From JBCCGI01 sp039029355 (lineage in GTDB: Bacteria > Planctomycetota > UBA1135 > GCA-002686595): 64,000 nt of DNA. This document shows, in pieces, positions 63,430 through 64,000 of this stretch. The first letter of the stretch is position 1, and every line of letters begins with the position of its first letter. A model generated the notes under the pieces. The model ran no database searches. It had not been told where the DNA came from and saw nothing but the letters and a program-made list of their open reading frames with translations. The stretch covers positions 61,275 through 125,274 of the forward strand of contig JBCCGI010000015.1 in assembly GCA_039029355.1 (NCBI GenBank), in the 5' to 3' direction. The position numbers and the translations under genes are program-made.

Positions 63430-64000
63430 CTACGACTGTGACGCGTAGGCCCAGCCCCCCTCCCGGGGGTGGGAAGGGCCCTCGGAGGGCTCGGCGCGGG
63501 CCAGGCGCAGCACCGGCCCGGGCGCCGGCAGGCGCAGGAGCTCGGCGTCGAGCTCCACGTTGGTGAAGACCAGCGGCCGCACGGCCAGCCCGCGGGCGCC
63601 GGGCAGCGCCTCGCCGCCGCGCACCAGCGTGGCGCCCTCGTCCAGCCCGCGGCTGCGCACGGCCTGGAGCTCCTCCAGCGCCTCCGCGTCGATCAGGGGC
63701 ACGGGCCCGCCGGCGTCCTCGCAGGCGTCGAGGCGCGCCAGCAGGCGCTCGCTGAAGACCGAGAAGCACCGCGGCGGGCAGAGCACGGTGTCGATGCGCC
63801 CCGGCAGCTGGCCCGACAGCGTGCGCGCCCGCGAGAAGGCGCCGGTCAGCACGTCGGCGGCGCTCTCGTCCAGGTCGCCGCGCGGATCGACCCGCACCTC
63901 GCGCCCCGTGTTCGGCGCGAAGGCGCGCTCCAGGTGAGCGCCGGGCGGCCGCGCCGCGGCGGCCTGCTCGAGCGCGGCCGCGCGCGAGGCCGAGCCCGAG
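63430..64000 (-). CDS. Aldehyde-dehydrogenase-like protein, C-terminal part (5' end beyond the window)
   Basis: The visible 189 residues align by eye with the second half of aldehyde dehydrogenases: SGSASRAAALEQAAAA at the place of the FTGS segment, DLDESAADVLTGAFSRA at the DADLDxAV...GAF segment, and LPAPGPVLRL at the EEPFGPVLPV segment. The catalytic cysteine is missing (SGQLPGR where GQRC is expected) and the ELGG motif is not conserved. The reading frame is intact, so it is probably a diverged, non-catalytic ALDH-fold protein. It is upstream of lat by 97 nt in the same direction. Confidence 0.6.
   Translation of the reverse strand, partial: SGSASRAAALEQAAAARPPGAHLERAFAPNTGREVRVDPRGDLDESAADVLTGAFSRARTLSGQLPGRIDTVLCPPRCFSVFSERLLARLDACEDAGGPVPLIDAEALEELQAVRSRGLDEGATLVRGGEALPGARGLAVRPLVFTNVELDAELLRLPAPGPVLRLARAEPSEGPSHPREGGWAYASQS

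Overview
The window comes from a very GC-rich bacterium, most likely a deep-branching member of the Planctomycetota. This is an inference from several traits together: ECF sigma factors overlapping membrane Ser/Thr kinases, large secreted FG-GAP/NHL proteins, a giant kinase-TPR-GAF-Fis regulator, and irregular Shine-Dalgarno use. No rRNA, tRNA, CRISPR array, insertion sequence or replication origin was recognised.

Layout. 1-12.0 kb holds translation genes on the minus strand (pheS, rplT, rpmI, infC, aspS). The usually contiguous infC-rpmI-rplT set is split by about 8 kb carrying a 1608-aa regulator and a secreted 886-aa protein. 12.0-19.6 kb is a complete F-type ATP synthase operon in canonical order (atpZ-I-B-E-F-H-A-G-D-C, minus strand). 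19.9-22.9 kb carries ndk, the ribosome-rescue factor rqcH and a TPR lipoprotein. 23-38.7 kb is an accessory signalling/secretion region. It contains two modules in which an ECF sigma gene overlaps a membrane Ser/Thr kinase gene and lies divergent from a gene for an exported protein. 38.7-49.3 kb mixes gene debris, exported proteins, an ALDH7-family dehydrogenase, EttA, a Nudix hydrolase and an FG-GAP protein. 49.3-54.9 kb is a tightly coupled operon: membrane fusion protein, RND pump, GNAT acetyltransferase, class III sirtuin. 55.2-60.8 kb holds tig-clpP-clpX, then a DHH phosphoesterase and rlmN. 60.8-64 kb has a broken SGNH hydrolase gene, a His-tailed membrane protein, lysine 6-aminotransferase and the end of a degenerate aldehyde dehydrogenase gene.

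How genes work together. Lysine 6-aminotransferase and the ALDH7 enzyme, 18 kb apart, would together convert lysine to 2-aminoadipate. Trigger factor and ClpXP form the usual folding/proteolysis cluster. RqcH and EttA both act on ribosomes. The two ECF-kinase pairs probably relay envelope signals to exported proteins.

Most notable observations: (1) a 1608-aa regulator in which the kinase, STAND NTPase and sigma-54-type AAA+ modules have all lost key catalytic residues while GAF and Fis-type DNA-binding parts remain; (2) a 12-C homopolymer directly upstream of an ECF sigma start; (3) a 155-bp inverted-repeat element whose core recurs 9 kb away, with long hairpins concentrated in convergent intergenic gaps; (4) a chimeric scrap made of fragments of two other genes in the window; (5) an acetyltransferase and a deacylase translationally coupled to an efflux pump.
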